A DNA stretch of 64,000 nt from Erysipelotrichaceae bacterium (GTDB lineage Bacteria > Bacillota_I > Bacilli_A > Erysipelotrichales > Erysipelotrichaceae): positions 41,948 to 105,947 of the forward strand of contig JALEZD010000015.1 of the NCBI GenBank assembly GCA_022772735.1, in the 5' to 3' direction. The notes beneath the pieces are model-generated. The model searched no databases and had not been told where the DNA came from. It worked only from the letters and a program-made list of their open reading frames with translations. A program made the position numbers and the translations under genes. This document shows, one piece after another, positions 62,450-64,000 of this stretch. Position 1 is the first letter of the stretch. Each line of letters starts with the position of its first letter.

Positions 62450-63142
62450 TTAATACCCCTTATAATATGATTTTAATTCTGCTAATACATCACATTTATT
62501 ATATATACAACCATCTATATCAACAATTTTGTCATTGATTGTATTTACCATTATTGTATCATACCAATATTTTTCCATGTCTTTTTTATGGATTAAGCTG
62601 CCCATTATTTCATGTGGATCATCAACTACATAATTTTTCCCTTGTAATGCACCACAATGAATACAGCCATTAGAAATATAACCTGCTTTTGTAGTATTAC
62701 TATATCTAAATTTAATAGTTTTAAATTTCCTAGTCATACAGACATCTAAAAATGGTAAATCTCCCAATCCTGGTGTCCAAAATTCTCCACTAAAATATTC
62801 ATCAAACTCTTCCAGCTCATATCCTAAATAATATGAATAAACACATGTCAACTCTTTACATTTCCAACAAATTTTATTCCACTTGTAAATATCTACTCCA
62901 TTTTCTTCTATATATTTGAATACATAATCATGTACTTTAATTATAGATTTACATTTCGGATAATTAGTACAACCTGCAAAATCACTATATTTACCTGTTC
63001 TCATAATATAATTACCATTGCATTTATCACAAGAAATCCTGTTAAAAAACTGAGATTTTTTAACATATTTAATTTCCTTTTTATTTGTCTTTTTTTTAAA
63101 TCCTCTAAAAAATAAGAGTTTTTTTAATAATGAGTCAATCAT
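62450..63142 (-). CDS. Topoisomerase-type zinc-finger protein
   Basis: The protein is 230 residues from the start at 63142 (MIDSLLKKLLFF), which follows GGAGA. One C4 zinc finger of the bacterial topoisomerase I type is visible (CDKCNGNYIMRTGKYSDFAG with CTNYPKCKS). Further cysteine pairs follow (ICWKCKELTCVY, GCIHCGALQG). No Toprim or catalytic Tyr domain of a topoisomerase is present, so it probably binds nucleic acid only. Its role in the element is unknown. Confidence 0.7.
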   Translation of the reverse strand: MIDSLLKKLLFFRGFKKKTNKKEIKYVKKSQFFNRISCDKCNGNYIMRTGKYSDFAGCTNYPKCKSIIKVHDYVFKYIEENGVDIYKWNKICWKCKELTCVYSYYLGYELEEFDEYFSGEFWTPGLGDLPFLDVCMTRKFKTIKFRYSNTTKAGYISNGCIHCGALQGKNYVVDDPHEIMGSLIHKKDMEKYWYDTIMVNTINDKIVDIDGCIYNKCDVLAELKSYYKGY

Positions 63143-63258
63143 AAATTTTCTCCATATAAACCATACATTTAATTTCAAGAATTTATCATACTAATCAAAT
63201 TATAATACATATGAATAATTTAGCCTACTTGATGATTATAAAAATTTATAAATTTCTT
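63143..63258. other. Short spacer
   Basis: AT-rich; no feature seen other than the leader of the zinc-finger gene. Confidence 0.4.
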
Positions 63259-64000
63259 TTATTTCTCATTACTTTTGTAAGTTTTTATTTGAATATTCTG
63301 TCCAATTGTGTCATCATTCTCATTTTCGCCCATTTTTCTTATTTGACGTTTGCGTTTATTAGGTTTTACATTTTTTACTACTACGCTATTATCTGATTTT
63401 GATACTTCTATTGTTTCACATACCTCTCCAATTAAATATCCAATAGGTGCTTGTACTTCACATACATAAAGCTTGCTGTCCTTTCTTAAACCAGGTAAAT
63501 TGAAAGCACCTTTTTCGATGCTAAACTGTTCTGATTGTCCAGTTGACTCATTATATGCATAGTACAGTCCATCTGGTATGCTTGTAACTACTGCAAAACC
63601 ATCTTTGCCTGTTGTAACTTCCTTAATAACTTCAAACTTCTCATTTGATATTAATATTTTAGAATTTTCTTGTGGTTTTTTATCTAACTTTTCTTTAAAA
63701 ATAATTGTGCCATCTGCAAGTTTAAATACTTCTTTTTCAACAACTTCTACTACTTGTTGTCCTTCAACTGTATCTCCCACTTTTATATTACTCCAGTTAT
63801 ATTTATATTCAAGTTCATTTCTAAAGTCTTTTACTATGTAGCCACCTGTTACTTGTCTGCCAATATATCTATTATCACGATCTATATTAACCGTTCTGTG
63901 TTCCCAAATTTCATATCTTTCTCTGGTGTTGACATTAACTGCTTTGAATATACCTCCAGTTGATTCATATATAACAAATGTTAAATCCTCATACTTTACC
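63259..64000 (-). CDS. Prealbumin-like/SpaA-type surface protein (partial)
   Basis: The frame is open to the right edge, so the N-terminus is missing. A prealbumin-like (collagen-adhesin type) domain is clear: SIEKGAFNLPGLRKDSKLY, then VCEVQAPIGYLIGEVCETIE, where the V-x-x-x-APxGY signature identifies a SpaA/Cna-B fold of Gram-positive surface proteins. Before it lies GYIVKDFRNELEYKYNWSN. The C-terminus is Lys/Arg-rich (KPNKRKRQIRKM) with no LPxTG sorting signal, so anchoring is not by sortase at this end. It may be secreted by, or displayed by, the element. Confidence 0.65.
   Translation of the reverse strand, partial: VKYEDLTFVIYESTGGIFKAVNVNTRERYEIWEHRTVNIDRDNRYIGRQVTGGYIVKDFRNELEYKYNWSNIKVGDTVEGQQVVEVVEKEVFKLADGTIIFKEKLDKKPQENSKILISNEKFEVIKEVTTGKDGFAVVTSIPDGLYYAYNESTGQSEQFSIEKGAFNLPGLRKDSKLYVCEVQAPIGYLIGEVCETIEVSKSDNSVVVKNVKPNKRKRQIRKMGENENDDTIGQNIQIKTYKSNEK

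Noticed and set aside
1..64000. Possible genome-wide use of TGA as Trp
   Set aside because: The large genes have Trp as TGG and no internal TGA. Several genes end in TGA (oppD, pcp, the GT-C genes). The single TGA in the IS30 gene is therefore a local change.

Overview
The window is very AT-rich, uses the standard genetic code (large genes have no internal TGA, and several genes end in TGA) and has strong AGGAGG-type ribosome binding sites. It looks like a low-GC Gram-positive chromosome, Bacilli/Erysipelotrichia or a TGA-stop relative of the Mollicutes. I cannot name the species.

Region 1 (1-11.6 kb, minus strand) is housekeeping: an oligopeptide ABC transporter (oppA-B-C-D-F, oppF cut by the window start), a CBS-domain inorganic pyrophosphatase, methionine aminopeptidase, a dUTPase, a patatin-like lipase, tRNA-Ser/Asp/Gly, purine nucleoside phosphorylase and pyroglutamyl peptidase.

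Region 2 (11.6-15.9 kb) is decayed mobile DNA next to the 3' end of ssrA (tmRNA, 15923-16274). It holds a polyvalent-type ADP-ribosyltransferase pseudogene with four in-frame TAA codons, fragments of other genes and one intact gene of foreign-looking base composition.

Region 3 (16.3-28.5 kb) is a surface-polysaccharide locus: a membrane nucleotide-sugar dehydratase, an initiating sugar-phosphate transferase, a GT-B and three GT-A glycosyltransferases, a pyruvyl-transferase-like protein, a Wzx-like flippase and two GT-C membrane glycosyltransferase-like proteins. No Wzy polymerase was recognised. A HAD phosphatase, a PfkB kinase and a DUF1846 protein follow (28.4-31.8 kb).

Region 4 (32.1-64 kb, minus strand) starts with an IS30-family element whose transposase is broken by one TGA at a conserved Trp. 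Next comes most of an integrative conjugative element (ICE): coupling protein VirD4/TraG, a MobP-type relaxase fused to Sel1-like repeats, a ribbon-helix-helix accessory protein, an oriT-like region with helically phased GTATAC repeats, an M23 wall hydrolase, VirB4, VirB3/PrgI-like, VirB6-like and VirB2-like proteins, a large methylase/helicase polyvalent protein, a toprim primase-like protein, SSB and surface proteins. Cargo includes a TIR-domain protein and an ATPase paired with a small protein, which together look like anti-phage defence. The element continues past the right edge. No integrase is visible.

The most unusual signal is a short palindrome, GGCATGAWTCATGCC, present at least 14 times between 36.5 and 61.8 kb and not found elsewhere in the window. 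It lies between genes as terminator-like hairpins, and also in frame inside four genes, where it encodes G-M-(I/N)-H-(A/T). A structured ~190-nt leader or noncoding RNA at 45.3-45.4 kb, with its own promoter and terminator, is the second notable signal.
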